DNA of 64,000 nucleotides from Acetitomaculum ruminis DSM 5522 (GCF_900112085.1 NZ_FOJY01000006.1:62001-126000); one strand, 5' to 3'; counted from the stretch's first letter, positions 43,036-52,413 are shown. Notes: generated from the sequence alone by a model not told the origin. Program-made: numbers and translations.

Positions 43036-44304
43036 ATGTTTAAAAAAAATAAAGATACAAAAGACGAGTTTTTGTCAGAAATATTAGATTCAGATGAAAA
43101 AAATAAAAGTCGTATTGAATTGGAAAAACAGTTAATTAAAGAATATAAAAAGGGTTTTAGACAAGGTATTTTTTTCGTAATAATATCACTTCTTGCTGCA
43201 TTTTTAGGAATAAAACTAAGCTTTATTATTATATTTGGAAATAATGTTGATCTTTCTCTCAATTTCATAAAATTATGCAGTAAAATTCAAACCATAGAAA
43301 ATTTTATAAATAAATATTATCTTGATGATGTTGATTCTGAACAGGTTGAGGCGTATATTTATAAGGGACTTATGGCAGGTCTGGGAGATAAATATGCAGC
43401 TTATTATACCGCAGATGAATATGAAAAAGAAAAAAGTCTTAGCGAGGGAACATATGAAGGCATAGGAATAGTTATTACAAAGGCTAACTCTGATACCACA
43501 GCTAAAATAACAAAAGTGTATTCAGGTTCTCCAGCTGAAACAGCCGGTATAGTTGCAGGTGACCAGATTGTAAAAATAGATGGATCTACCGTAGAAAAAA
43601 TGACCAGTAAAGAGATTGTGGAGTTGATTTCAAAATCTGATAAGGAAATAAATCTCAGTGTTTACAGGTCTTCAAATGACAGAAATTATTCCTTTAAGGT
43701 TTCATCTGACAGTGTTGAGATAATTACTGTTAATTCTAAAATGCTTGAAGATAATGTAGGTTATATTCAGATTACGGAATTTGATACTATAACTGAGACA
43801 CAGTTTGATGATGCAATCAACGATCTTAAAGACCAGGGGATGAAATCACTGGTATTTGACTTAAGAGATAATCCTGGTGGAAATGTCAGCACTGTTGTTG
43901 ATATTATGGATAAAATCCTTCCAGAGGGAAAGATTGTATATTTCATAGATAAAAACGGTAATGAGAAAGATTACAATTCAGATGCCGAAAATTATATGGA
44001 TATCCCTATGTCTGTTATAGTAAACGGTAATTCAGCTTCGGCTTCAGAAATATTTGCCGGAGCCATAAAAGATTACAAGCTGGGAAAAATAGTAGGAACC
44101 ACAACCTATGGAAAGGGAATAGTACAAAATGTCATAGGACTTAAAGATGGCTCAGCAATTAAACTTACTGTTGCCAAGTATTATACCCCTAATGGAATAT
44201 GTATTCATCAGACTGGAATCACACCGGATGTAGAAGTGGAAGTCGGTGAAGAAGATGAAAAAGATACACAACTTGAAGCAGCCATAAAAGCCCTGGGAAA
44301 TTAA
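43036..44304 (+). CDS. C-terminal processing protease, S41 family
   Basis: The 422-residue protein has a cytoplasmic start, a membrane helix (about 45-70), a PDZ domain (about 135-215, GIGIVITKANSDT and VYSGSPAETAGIVAGDQIVKIDG) and an S41 catalytic domain with LRDNPGG, the active Ser in NGNSASASEIFAGA and the Lys in TYGKGIVQ. Such proteases cut wall-related or secreted proteins outside the membrane. It stands between the M23 gene and a coiled-coil protein gene, suggesting a role in the same division or wall module, perhaps turning over the M23 protein. Confidence 0.94.
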   Translation: MFKKNKDTKDEFLSEILDSDEKNKSRIELEKQLIKEYKKGFRQGIFFVIISLLAAFLGIKLSFIIIFGNNVDLSLNFIKLCSKIQTIENFINKYYLDDVDSEQVEAYIYKGLMAGLGDKYAAYYTADEYEKEKSLSEGTYEGIGIVITKANSDTTAKITKVYSGSPAETAGIVAGDQIVKIDGSTVEKMTSKEIVELISKSDKEINLSVYRSSNDRNYSFKVSSDSVEIITVNSKMLEDNVGYIQITEFDTITETQFDDAINDLKDQGMKSLVFDLRDNPGGNVSTVVDIMDKILPEGKIVYFIDKNGNEKDYNSDAENYMDIPMSVIVNGNSASASEIFAGAIKDYKLGKIVGTTTYGKGIVQNVIGLKDGSAIKLTVAKYYTPNGICIHQTGITPDVEVEVGEEDEKDTQLEAAIKALGN

Positions 44305-44338
44305 TATAGGTTCTAAGGTGAAAGGATTCGTGTAAAAG

Positions 44339-45376
44339 ATGCCGGAAGAGATAGAGAAAATACTTAAGGAAATACATATATTAATAGCTAATGGGGATGC
44401 AAATCCTCAGGATGCTGACAATATAACGGTTAACAAAAAGGATTTGTTTGAGCTTTTAAATAAGTTGAATTTTGCGGTTATAGGCTTGATGGATAAATAC
44501 GAGCTTACCCAGGTAGGAAAAGAAAAAGCCTTGCGTCAGCTTGAAAGAGAAGGGGAAAAGCTTATGGATGATGCCTCTAAAAAGGCAGAAGAAATATATG
44601 CAGCATCCCTTATGTATACAGATGAAGCTCTGGTTGATTTAAAAAGTGTAATAATAGATGCTAAAGCTTCGATTTTACAGGAATATGAAAATGCCACAGT
44701 TAAAATAGAGAGATATTTGGGGCTTATTGAGGACAATAAAGCTGAACTGAATATGCAGCTTCAGGATATGATTTACGGGAAAAAATATCTTAATCTCCTG
44801 GAAAATGTCAGAAAAAAAGAAGAAAAGGCAGAGTTAAAAAATAAAAGCCTGGAAAATGCCCTTACAGAAAAAGGAAAAGAAAACGCAAACGGTCCGGTTA
44901 TCAGGGTAAATGAAAATCACCCTGCCGTAAAAAAAATGAGGCAAGAGGCTGAAGAAAAGGAAAAAGTAGAAGAAATAAGTGATTTTATTTATGCGGATAC
45001 GGATGAGGGTCGCCTTGAAATACCTATGTATGTCCTTCCAAAAACTACTTCAAAAGAAAAAATTCCTCAATTTTTACTAGATGATGATGAAAAAGAGGAA
45101 AACAAAGAAAGCTTTGAAGAAGATTTTTCTGAAGGATTTTTAGACAGCATAGTTCAGGAAATAGTAGATAGTGAAACTTCAGAAGCTTTGGAAGAAATGG
45201 ACTATTCCACTATAAATAATTACAACAATGATGATTTTAATTCAAACTATAATGATGAGGAAAATTACTTGGAAAACATGCCCCAAAAAAAGGGAGCATA
45301 TTATAGTGCAGACGATTTTGACTTAGATGGAGAGTATTTTAAGTGGCAGGAAGAACAGGCCAAAAAAAATCGTTGA
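44339..45376 (+). CDS. Coiled-coil protein with acidic C-terminal tail, function unknown
   Basis: I do not recognise a family with confidence. The 345-residue protein has no signal peptide. Residues about 50-165 form a predicted long helix or coiled coil (EKALRQLEREGEKLM, DDASKKAEEIYAASL, KSVIIDAKASILQEYE), resembling DivIVA/SepF-type or stalk proteins in style only. The rest is acidic and disordered, with clusters such as DDDEKEENKE and NNYNNDDFNSNYNDE, ending in a basic QAKKNR. It is 34 bases after the S41 protease gene, so a division-linked role is plausible. The -35 element of the livK promoter overlaps its stop codon. Confidence 0.75.
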   Translation: MPEEIEKILKEIHILIANGDANPQDADNITVNKKDLFELLNKLNFAVIGLMDKYELTQVGKEKALRQLEREGEKLMDDASKKAEEIYAASLMYTDEALVDLKSVIIDAKASILQEYENATVKIERYLGLIEDNKAELNMQLQDMIYGKKYLNLLENVRKKEEKAELKNKSLENALTEKGKENANGPVIRVNENHPAVKKMRQEAEEKEKVEEISDFIYADTDEGRLEIPMYVLPKTTSKEKIPQFLLDDDEKEENKESFEEDFSEGFLDSIVQEIVDSETSEALEEMDYSTINNYNNDDFNSNYNDEENYLENMPQKKGAYYSADDFDLDGEYFKWQEEQAKKNR

Positions 45377-45401
45377 CAACTTCTATAACAAATAGTAGTA
45401 T
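45373..45401 (+). promoter_or_regulatory. livK promoter, overlapping the upstream stop codon
   Basis: TTGACA (45373-45378) and TAGTAT (45396-45401) with a 17-base gap. The TGA of the preceding gene lies within the -35 box. Confidence 0.75.
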
Positions 45402-45412
45402 TCTTTTTAGGA

Positions 45413-45452
45413 TAAAGATGTCCGTCTGTGGAGAACGGATGTCTTTATTTTA
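45413..45452 (+). terminator. Terminator-like hairpin at the 5' end of the livK transcript
   Basis: A 13-bp stem (TAAAGATGTCCGT, two G-U pairs) with a 9-base loop and a short T-run begins about five bases after the predicted livK transcription start. It may end the upstream transcript, or act on the livK leader as an attenuator. Confidence 0.65.
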
Positions 45453-45511
45453 CATATAGGGGTCGTTTTTCTATATGTAAAATATTTATAAAAATCAGGA
45501 GGAAAGTTGTA

Positions 45512-46705
45512 ATGAAAAAAAAGATTGTAAGTGTATTATTAGCTGCTACACTTGCTGTTATGTCATTAGCCGGATGCGGAAATCAGGCTTCAGATAAGAC
45601 ATCAACAGCAGAGGGCAAGAATGAAGTAGAAGCTGAAGAGGGTACATTCCTTATTGGAGGAATCGGACCTGTAACAGGAGAGCTTGCTATTTATGGTATG
45701 GCTGAAAGAAACGGTGCGCAGATTGCTGTAGATGAAATTAATGAGGCCGGCGGAGTAAACGGAACCAAGCTAACCTTTAATTTCCAGGATGATGAAGGTG
45801 ATGCGGAAAAATCAGTAAATGCCTATAACAATCTTAAGGATTGGGGTATGCAGATTCTTTGCGGAACCGTAACAAGTACACCATGTATAGCTGTTGCTGC
45901 AAAATCATCCCAGGATAATCTTTTTCAGATTACACCATCAGGTTCAGCAGCTGATTGCATTGGTCCTGATAATGCATTTCGTGTATGTTTCTCAGACCCG
46001 GATCAGGGTACAAAATCAGCAGAGTATATTGGAGAAAACAAATTAGCTAAAAAAGTAGCAATTATTTATGATAGTTCAGATGTTTATTCTTCAGGTATTA
46101 CAGATAAATTCGTAAAAGAGGCTGAAGAACAGGATTTTGAAATCGTTGCAAAAGAAGCTTTCACAGCTGATAATAAAACAGATTTCTCAGTTCAGATTAA
46201 AAAAGCTCAAAGTGAAGGAGCTGATTTGGTATTCCTTCCTATATATTATTCACAGGCAGCACTTATTTTACAGCAGGCAAATTCTTTAGGATTTGAGACA
46301 ACATTCTTTGGTTGTGACGGACTTGACGGAATCCTTGGAGTTGAGAATTTTGACCAGAAGCTTGCAGAAGGAGTTATGCTTCTTACACCATTTGCTGCTG
46401 ATGCAACTGACGAACTTACTAAAAACTTTGTAGCAAAATATAAAGAAGAATACGGTGAAGTTCCTAACCAGTTTGCAGCAGATGGATATGATGCTATATA
46501 TGCCATCGCAGCTGCATTGGAAAAAGGTGAATGCAAACCGGATATGAGCGTTTCAGATATTTGCGAGGCTATGAAGAAAGCAATGACTGAGATTTCAATA
46601 GAAGGTCTTACAGGTGAAAAAATCACATGGGATGAAAGTGGAGCACCTGATAAGGAAGCAAAAGCAGTAGTAATTAAAGACGGTGCTTATTCATTAATGG
46701 AGTAA
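45512..46705 (+). CDS. livK: Branched-chain amino acid binding lipoprotein
   Basis: I chose ATG 45512 (GGAGG upstream), giving 397 residues with lipobox LAGC. The mature protein has a type I periplasmic-binding fold with FLIGGIGPVTGELAIYGMAERNGAQIAVDEINEAGG, GTVTSTPCIAVAA, FRVCFSDPDQGTKSAEYI and TAFTADNKTDFS-like blocks, the pattern of Leu/Ile/Val-binding proteins. It delivers substrate to LivHMGF encoded directly after. A hairpin between livK and livH would lower expression of the permease genes relative to the binding protein, as in other liv systems. Amino acids other than the branched-chain ones are possible. Confidence 0.93.
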   Translation: MKKKIVSVLLAATLAVMSLAGCGNQASDKTSTAEGKNEVEAEEGTFLIGGIGPVTGELAIYGMAERNGAQIAVDEINEAGGVNGTKLTFNFQDDEGDAEKSVNAYNNLKDWGMQILCGTVTSTPCIAVAAKSSQDNLFQITPSGSAADCIGPDNAFRVCFSDPDQGTKSAEYIGENKLAKKVAIIYDSSDVYSSGITDKFVKEAEEQDFEIVAKEAFTADNKTDFSVQIKKAQSEGADLVFLPIYYSQAALILQQANSLGFETTFFGCDGLDGILGVENFDQKLAEGVMLLTPFAADATDELTKNFVAKYKEEYGEVPNQFAADGYDAIYAIAAALEKGECKPDMSVSDICEAMKKAMTEISIEGLTGEKITWDESGAPDKEAKAVVIKDGAYSLME

Positions 46706-46727
46706 AACTGGTTTTATACAAATACTC

Positions 46728-46756
46728 AAGGGAGAGTTACTTGTAACCCTCCCTTT
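46728..46756 (+). terminator. Partial terminator between livK and livH
   Basis: AAGGGAG.GTTA and TAAC.CTCCCTT pair around CTTG; only a short T-run follows. This is a usual place for stabilising the abundant binding-protein message. Confidence 0.75.
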
Positions 46757-46806
46757 AAATTACAACTTAAGTTATATTTAGATTTGATATTAATGAGGTG
46801 AAATAA

Positions 46807-47688
46807 ATGGGGTTTATCTCTTATTTAATTGATGGCATAAGCTTAGGAAGCGTATATGCTTTAATAGCATTAGGCTATACTATGGTTTATGGTATTGCAA
46901 AAATGCTGAATTTTGCCCATGGTGATGTAATCATGATTGGGGGATATACAGTTTATACAATAGTCAGCACAATGGGACTTAGTCCCTGGCTTGGAATGGC
47001 AGCATCCGTAGTTGTCTGTACAGTTTTAGGAGTTGCAGTTGAAAAAATAGCCTATAAACCATTAAGAATGGCATCACCACTTGCGGTTCTTATAACAGCA
47101 ATAGGTGTCAGCTATTTCTTACAAAACATGGGATTACTTATTTTTACAGCAAGTCCAAAGGCCTTTACATCAGTAGTAAGCATTTCCAATATTAAACTTG
47201 CTGACGGTGCCCTGAATATTTCAGGTGTAACATTGGTTACAATAATTACATGTATAATAATAATGATTGCCCTTATGTTTTTTATAAAAAAGACAAAGGC
47301 AGGTCGTGCAATGGTTGCGGTATCTGAAGATAAAGGTGCGGCTTTACTTATGGGAATTGATGTAAACAGTACTATTTCCTTAACCTTTGCCATAGGTTCA
47401 GGATTAGCAGCTGTAGCAGGATTTTTACTTTGTTCTGCATATCCTACACTTACACCTTATACCGGTGCAATGCCTGGTATTAAAGCATTTGTAGCAGCAG
47501 TATTCGGGGGAATAGGTTCTATTCCAGGTGCTTTTATTGGTGGAATTTTACTTGGAATTATAGAAATTTTAAGCAAGGCATATATATCATCTCAGCTTTC
47601 AGATGCCATTGTATTCCTTGTACTTATTCTAGTTCTTCTGATTAAGCCTACAGGTATATTAGGAAAAGAAATTCATGAGAAAGTGTAG
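46807..47688 (+). CDS. livH: Branched-chain amino acid ABC permease LivH
   Basis: The 293-residue protein has about eight membrane segments and the LivH motifs IDGISLGSVYALIALGYTMVYGI, LNFAHGDVIMIGGY, MGIDVN and AFVAAVFGGIGSIPGAF. It forms the membrane channel with LivM. The gene follows livK and is nine bases before livM. Confidence 0.95.
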   Translation: MGFISYLIDGISLGSVYALIALGYTMVYGIAKMLNFAHGDVIMIGGYTVYTIVSTMGLSPWLGMAASVVVCTVLGVAVEKIAYKPLRMASPLAVLITAIGVSYFLQNMGLLIFTASPKAFTSVVSISNIKLADGALNISGVTLVTIITCIIIMIALMFFIKKTKAGRAMVAVSEDKGAALLMGIDVNSTISLTFAIGSGLAAVAGFLLCSAYPTLTPYTGAMPGIKAFVAAVFGGIGSIPGAFIGGILLGIIEILSKAYISSQLSDAIVFLVLILVLLIKPTGILGKEIHEKV

Positions 47689-47696
47689 GTGGAACA

Positions 47697-48767
47697 ATGA
47701 GGGATAAAAAGTTAAATAAAACATTTAAGAATAATCTTATTACTTATCTTATAGTAATAATTTCATATGCATTGGTTCAGGCCATGATATTATCAGGAAA
47801 TCTTTCAAGTCTTATGCAGGGACTTCTTGTGCCGATTTGTACATATGTAATAATGGCACTGGCTTTAAATCTGGTGGTTGGAGTTTTGGGAGAATTAAGT
47901 CTTGGACATGCAGGTTTTATGTGTGTTGGAGCTTTTTCAAGTGCTTTTTTCTCAAAGCTTACCTTAGAAGCAATACCTAATGCGGGACTTAGATTTTTCC
48001 TTGCTTTACTTATTGGGGCAGTTTGTGCTGCGATTTTTGGAATAATAATAGGTATCCCGGTTTTAAGACTTAAGGGAGACTATTTAGCTATAGTTACATT
48101 AGCTTTTGGTGAAATAATAAAGAATTTTATAAATGTAATGTATGTTGGAAAAGACAGCAACGGTTTTCATTTTTCCATAAAAGATGTAGCTTCTTTAAAT
48201 ATGGAGGATGACGGACTGGTTATTATAAATGGAGCTCAGGGAATAACAGGCACACCGACTGATTCGAATTTCACAATTGGTGTACTTTTAATACTGTTTA
48301 CGCTATTTGTTGTATTAAACCTTACAAATTCAAGAACCGGGCGTGCAATAATGTCAATAAGGGATAACAGGATTGCAGCAGAATCTGTAGGAATTAATAT
48401 AACAAAATATAAATTAATGGCCTTTGCCATTTCAGCCGGACTTGCAGGAATAGGCGGAGTATTATATGCTCACAATCTTTCTACTTTAACAGCCCTTCCA
48501 AAGAATTTTGGATATAATATGTCGATTATGTTCCTTGTATTCGTGGTTTTAGGTGGAATTGGAAACATGCGCGGTTCTATAATTGCGGCAGTGGTTCTTA
48601 CCTTACTTCCGGAACTTTTGCGTGGTTTAAGTGACTACAGAATGTTAATTTATGCAGTAGTTCTTATTGCAATGATGATATTTACATCTGCTCCTTCAAT
48701 GATAGAATATCGAGAAAAGATAATGGCAAAATTTGGAAAAAACAAAGTTTCAAAGGAGGCTGAATGA
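47697..48767 (+). CDS. livM: Branched-chain amino acid ABC permease LivM
   Basis: The 356-residue protein has about eight to ten membrane segments and the LivM motifs LNLVVGVLGELSLGHAGFMCVGA, LRLKGDYLAIVTLAFGEII, AIMSIRDNRIAAESVGIN and FVVLGGIGNMRGSI. It pairs with LivH. The end of the gene is separated by one base from livG, whose ribosome binding site lies within it, so translation is probably coupled. Confidence 0.95.
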   Translation: MRDKKLNKTFKNNLITYLIVIISYALVQAMILSGNLSSLMQGLLVPICTYVIMALALNLVVGVLGELSLGHAGFMCVGAFSSAFFSKLTLEAIPNAGLRFFLALLIGAVCAAIFGIIIGIPVLRLKGDYLAIVTLAFGEIIKNFINVMYVGKDSNGFHFSIKDVASLNMEDDGLVIINGAQGITGTPTDSNFTIGVLLILFTLFVVLNLTNSRTGRAIMSIRDNRIAAESVGINITKYKLMAFAISAGLAGIGGVLYAHNLSTLTALPKNFGYNMSIMFLVFVVLGGIGNMRGSIIAAVVLTLLPELLRGLSDYRMLIYAVVLIAMMIFTSAPSMIEYREKIMAKFGKNKVSKEAE

Positions 48768-48768
48768 T

Positions 48769-49527
48769 ATGGCAATATTAGAAGTAAATAATTTAAGCAT
48801 TTCCTTTGGTGGACTTATGGCTGTAAATGACTTTGGATTAAATATTGAAGAAGGACAGCTTTATGGACTTATTGGACCAAATGGAGCAGGAAAGACTACA
48901 GTTTTTAATCTTTTGACAGGAGTATATAAACCAGATCAGGGAAGGGTTATTTTAGACGGTAAAGAACTTACGGGAAAAAATACCATAGAAATAAACCAGG
49001 AAGGAATAGCCAGAACTTTTCAAAATATCAGATTATTCTCACAACTTAGTGTATTGGATAATGTAAAAGTAGGGCTTCATAATGATTATACATATTCCAC
49101 AATTGAAGGAATACTAAGACTTCCAAGGTACAAAAAAACTGAAAAACTCATGACAGAAAGAGCAATGGAACTATTAGAGGTATTTGGTCTGGCAGATGAG
49201 GCTGAATATCTTGCTTCAAATCTTCCATACGGTAAACAAAGAAAACTAGAAATGGCAAGGGCTCTAGCCACAAATCCTAAACTTTTATTATTAGATGAAC
49301 CGGCAGCAGGTATGAATCCTAATGAGACTGCGGAACTTATGGAAAATATAAAATTTGTCAGGGATAAATTTAAAATGACAATTCTTCTTATAGAACATGA
49401 TATGAAACTGGTAGCGGGAATATGTGAAAAACTAACAGTGCTTAATTTTGGAAAAGTTCTTGCAGAGGGTGAAACTTCAGCAGTGCTTCATGATCCAAAA
49501 GTAATCACGGCATATCTTGGAGAATAG
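48769..49527 (+). CDS. livG: Branched-chain amino acid ABC ATPase LivG
   Basis: I chose ATG 48769 (MAILEVNNLSISFGG), with AAGGAGG upstream; an in-frame ATG 12 codons earlier overlaps livM and lacks support. The 252-residue ATPase has Walker A GPNGAGKTT, ARTFQNIRLF, signature LPYGKQRKLEMARAL, Walker B LLLLDEPAAGMNP and the switch His in IEHDM, all typical of LivG. Confidence 0.96.
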   Translation: MAILEVNNLSISFGGLMAVNDFGLNIEEGQLYGLIGPNGAGKTTVFNLLTGVYKPDQGRVILDGKELTGKNTIEINQEGIARTFQNIRLFSQLSVLDNVKVGLHNDYTYSTIEGILRLPRYKKTEKLMTERAMELLEVFGLADEAEYLASNLPYGKQRKLEMARALATNPKLLLLDEPAAGMNPNETAELMENIKFVRDKFKMTILLIEHDMKLVAGICEKLTVLNFGKVLAEGETSAVLHDPKVITAYLGE

Positions 49528-49539
49528 GAGGAAAGAATA

Positions 49540-50250
49540 ATGGCATTACTTGAAGTAAAAGATCTTAAGGTCAATTATGGAGTTATTCAGGCTGTAAAGG
49601 GTGTTTCCTTTGAAGTAAATGAGGGAGAGGTAATAGCACTAATAGGTGCCAATGGAGCCGGAAAAACCACTATTCTTCACACCCTTACAGGCTTACTAAA
49701 GGCAGAAAACGGTACGATAAAATTAGAAGGAAAGGATATTACCAAAATCCCCGGACATAAAATCGTTTCAATGGGTATGGCTCATGTTCCCGAGGGAAGA
49801 AGAGTTTTTGCTCAGCTTTCAGTATACGAGAATCTTCAGATGGGTGCATTTACCCGTTCTGACAAAAAAGAAATAGAAGATAATCTTCAAATGGTATATG
49901 AAAGATTTCCAAGACTGGAGGAAAGAAAGAATCAGATGGCAGGAACCTTAAGTGGTGGTGAGCAGCAAATGCTTGCCATGGGCAGGGCATTAATGTCTAA
50001 TCCAAAGATTATTCTTATGGATGAACCGTCAATGGGACTTTCTCCGATTTTTGTTGAGGAAATATTTAATATTATTGAAAAAATATCCAGCGCTGGAACC
50101 ACCGTTTTACTGGTAGAACAAAATGCAAAAAAAGCACTGGGTATATCTGACAGAGGATATGTATTAGAGACGGGAAACATTGTTTTGGAAGGGGATTCAA
50201 AGATGCTTCTTAATGATGAAACCGTAAAAGCTGCATATTTGGGAGAGTAG
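49540..50250 (+). CDS. livF: Branched-chain amino acid ABC ATPase LivF
   Basis: The 236-residue ATPase has Walker A GANGAGKTT, AHVPEGRRVFAQLSV, signature LSGGEQQMLAMGRAL, Walker B IILMDEPSMGLSP and VEQNAKKAL, typical of LivF. It works with LivG as the ATPase pair. It closes the liv genes; a kinase-like gene follows after eight bases and may share the transcript. Confidence 0.96.
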   Translation: MALLEVKDLKVNYGVIQAVKGVSFEVNEGEVIALIGANGAGKTTILHTLTGLLKAENGTIKLEGKDITKIPGHKIVSMGMAHVPEGRRVFAQLSVYENLQMGAFTRSDKKEIEDNLQMVYERFPRLEERKNQMAGTLSGGEQQMLAMGRALMSNPKIILMDEPSMGLSPIFVEEIFNIIEKISSAGTTVLLVEQNAKKALGISDRGYVLETGNIVLEGDSKMLLNDETVKAAYLGE

Positions 50251-50258
50251 GTGTTTTA

Positions 50259-50894
50259 ATGGATAATTATGTAATTACTATTCAAAGAACCTATGGAAGC
50301 GGTGGACGAACCATGGGAAAGCTTTTGGCAGAGGAATTGGGAATTGACTGTTATGATATGGAAATATTAAGGTTGGCTTCAGATGAAAGTGGTATAAGAG
50401 AAGAACTTTTTGGAAAAGCAGACGAAAAGCTTACAGGTTTTCCTTCCTTCAGGATAGTAAAATCTCCGGCTTATTTAGATGATAAAATAATTCCACCAAG
50501 TGAGAGCGATTTTACCTCAAAGGAAAATCTTTTCAACTATCAGGCAAAGGTAATAAAAGAACTGGCAAAAACAAGTTCATGTATCATAATAGGAAGATGT
50601 GCAGACTACATTTTAAGAGATTATGACAATGTGATTAAGCTGTATTTTTATGCACCTTTTGATGACTGTATGGAGCGTGTAAGAAAATTATATTTTCTGG
50701 ATGACAAGGCTATTGAAAAACGAATCAAAAAAGTAGACAAAGCAAGAGCCGAGTATTATGAATATTATACAGGACGAAACTTTTTTGATGCCTCAAACTA
50801 TGACATGTGTTTAAATACAGGTTCTTTAAGTTATGACAAGTGTAAAGAAATGGTAAAACAATATATGAGAATATGTAAAAATATAGATGTTTAG
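50259..50894 (+). CDS. Cytidylate kinase-like protein
   Basis: The 211-residue protein begins YVITIQRTYGSGGRTMGKLLAEELG, the P-loop region of the cytidylate-kinase-2 (AAA_26) family, then has IIIGRCADYILRDY, LYFYAPFDDCMERV and KRIKKVDKARAEYYEYYTG. The family is widespread in Lachnospiraceae and other Clostridia; its true substrate is not settled. The gene follows livF closely and a terminator stands after it. Confidence 0.85.
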   Translation: MDNYVITIQRTYGSGGRTMGKLLAEELGIDCYDMEILRLASDESGIREELFGKADEKLTGFPSFRIVKSPAYLDDKIIPPSESDFTSKENLFNYQAKVIKELAKTSSCIIIGRCADYILRDYDNVIKLYFYAPFDDCMERVRKLYFLDDKAIEKRIKKVDKARAEYYEYYTGRNFFDASNYDMCLNTGSLSYDKCKEMVKQYMRICKNIDV

Positions 50895-50898
50895 AAAA

Positions 50899-50935
50899 TA
50901 AGGAATGCTCTGTTTTTGCAGGGCATTCTTAAATT
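50899..50935 (+). terminator. Terminator after the liv/kinase-like genes
   Basis: AAGGAATGCTCTG and CAGGGCATTCTT pair (one bulge, one G-U) around T-rich loop bases, followed by T-rich sequence. Confidence 0.8.
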
Positions 50936-51143
50936 TTATAAAAGTTCAAAGCTGCTTTTATTACTGGCATGAAGCAAAGAAAATTGTGAATATATTTGAC
51001 GAAAAAATGAATAAAAAAAGTACATTGAGTCATAAAAATGTCTCTTTGGGAAAATTCAGGCTGTATTAATACAATTCGTGCTATAATTACAATTTAATAA
51101 AAGGATAAAAAATAGAAAGGAGTTTTCATTAGGAAAAGAGATT

Positions 51144-51785
51144 ATGGAAAGATTAAACAGAGGAGATATATGCAGACATTTTAAGGGAAATCTGTATCAG
51201 ATAATTACTTTTGCAAAACATTCAGAAACGGAAGAAAAAATGGTAGTGTACCAGAAACTCTACGGAGATTTTGAAACCTATGTAAGGCCTTATAGTATGT
51301 TTATGAGTGAAGTTGATCATGATAAATATCCTGATATTAAACAAAAATACAGATTTGAAAAAATTGAACCAGACAGAGAGGAAACAAAAGAGGAATTTTT
51401 GAATTTATCTGAAAAGGAAACCATAAATAATGAAGCCTTCGTGATTTCAGATAAAAAAGAAATGAACAATATTAATACAAAAAAAGACATTAATAAAAAA
51501 TCAATTAATGACGAAAATATCCAAGAGAACAAAGGAAAAAATTCTGATAATTTAGAAAGGGAAATAAATCCGGTGTTACTGGAGTTTTTGGATGCAGAAA
51601 GCTTCAAGAAAAAAATAGAGATATTATCCAAAAATGAAGGGGTAATGGACGATAAACTGATTGATGATATTGCAGTAGTTTTGGATGCTGTTGTGCCGGA
51701 AGGTCAGTTGTGGGACAGATACAAAGCTTTAAAAAATATCATGCTCACACAGTTAAAGTATGAGCATGTGGAAAGATTCAGATAG
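51144..51785 (+). CDS. DUF1653 protein with long C-terminal extension
   Basis: Residues about 5-75 form a DUF1653 domain (RGDICRHFKGNLYQIITFAKHSETEEKMVVYQKLYG, then YVRPYSMFMSEVDHDKYP), which is usually the whole protein. Here a charged, Asn/Lys/Glu-rich linker (about 78-150) and a further helical segment (about 150-213, with LLEFLDAESFKKKIEIL and VVPEGQLWDRY) are added, giving 213 residues. The function of DUF1653 is unknown. An extended -10 (TGCTATAAT) near 51080 is a likely promoter. The gene overlaps the end of the converging CYTH gene by eight bases. Confidence 0.82.
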   Translation: MERLNRGDICRHFKGNLYQIITFAKHSETEEKMVVYQKLYGDFETYVRPYSMFMSEVDHDKYPDIKQKYRFEKIEPDREETKEEFLNLSEKETINNEAFVISDKKEMNNINTKKDINKKSINDENIQENKGKNSDNLEREINPVLLEFLDAESFKKKIEILSKNEGVMDDKLIDDIAVVLDAVVPEGQLWDRYKALKNIMLTQLKYEHVERFR

Positions 51786-52266
51786 AAAAATCATCTTTGT
51801 ATTTGCTTAAGTCGAAATCCAAAGCCATATTGCTGTTATGGTATTTATTATCCATGGTTACATCTTTTTTAAACCAGGATGGCGGTACAAAAGCATTTGC
51901 TTCTTCTACCGAACCAAATTCGACCTCGGCAAGGATGATTGGAAAATGAGGACCTTTAAAAACGTCCAGTTCTATTTTTAAATTATTTTCAATGGGAATT
52001 ACATAGCGGTTTTTGGTAATAACATGTCCATCGGCCTTAGCGAGAAGATGCTCATAGGCTTCTTTGTTTAAAGGAAGATTATATTCCTCGCGAACCATTT
52101 TTCCGCCCCCTTTATATGTAAGATAATAATTGTGGTTTTCACGGCGTATTCTTACCACGGGGCCTGTACAAAGATAAGCCTGTTCTATTTCAAGGCAAGT
52201 TATATTCTTATCGTCATTAAGATTATAAGGTATTTTTTTAACCAAAAATTTTCGTTCAATTTCCAT
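51778..52266 (-). CDS. CYTH-domain triphosphate-binding protein
   Basis: The 162-residue protein starts with the diagnostic MEIERKFLVKK and has VVRIRRENHNYYLTYKGGG, RYVIPIENNLKIELDVFKG and LAEVEFGSVEEANAF, which supply the Glu, Lys and Arg residues lining the triphosphate tunnel. Relatives hydrolyse inorganic triphosphate or make cyclic AMP; bacterial single-domain forms are mostly tripolyphosphatases. The ribosome binding site is GGAGGT. It converges on the DUF1653 gene. Confidence 0.9.
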   Translation of the reverse strand: MEIERKFLVKKIPYNLNDDKNITCLEIEQAYLCTGPVVRIRRENHNYYLTYKGGGKMVREEYNLPLNKEAYEHLLAKADGHVITKNRYVIPIENNLKIELDVFKGPHFPIILAEVEFGSVEEANAFVPPSWFKKDVTMDNKYHNSNMALDFDLSKYKDDFSI

Positions 52267-52413
52267 TTTGTACCTCCAAATAAAAAAAATGCTAGTTTTT
52301 TTGGTAAAATGTTTACATTCTTGAATTAATTATTTAATATATTATAGGATTAATCGCTTATAAATATTATAATGAATAATTATATCATGAAATAGTTAGG
52401 GGGAGTTTAATAA

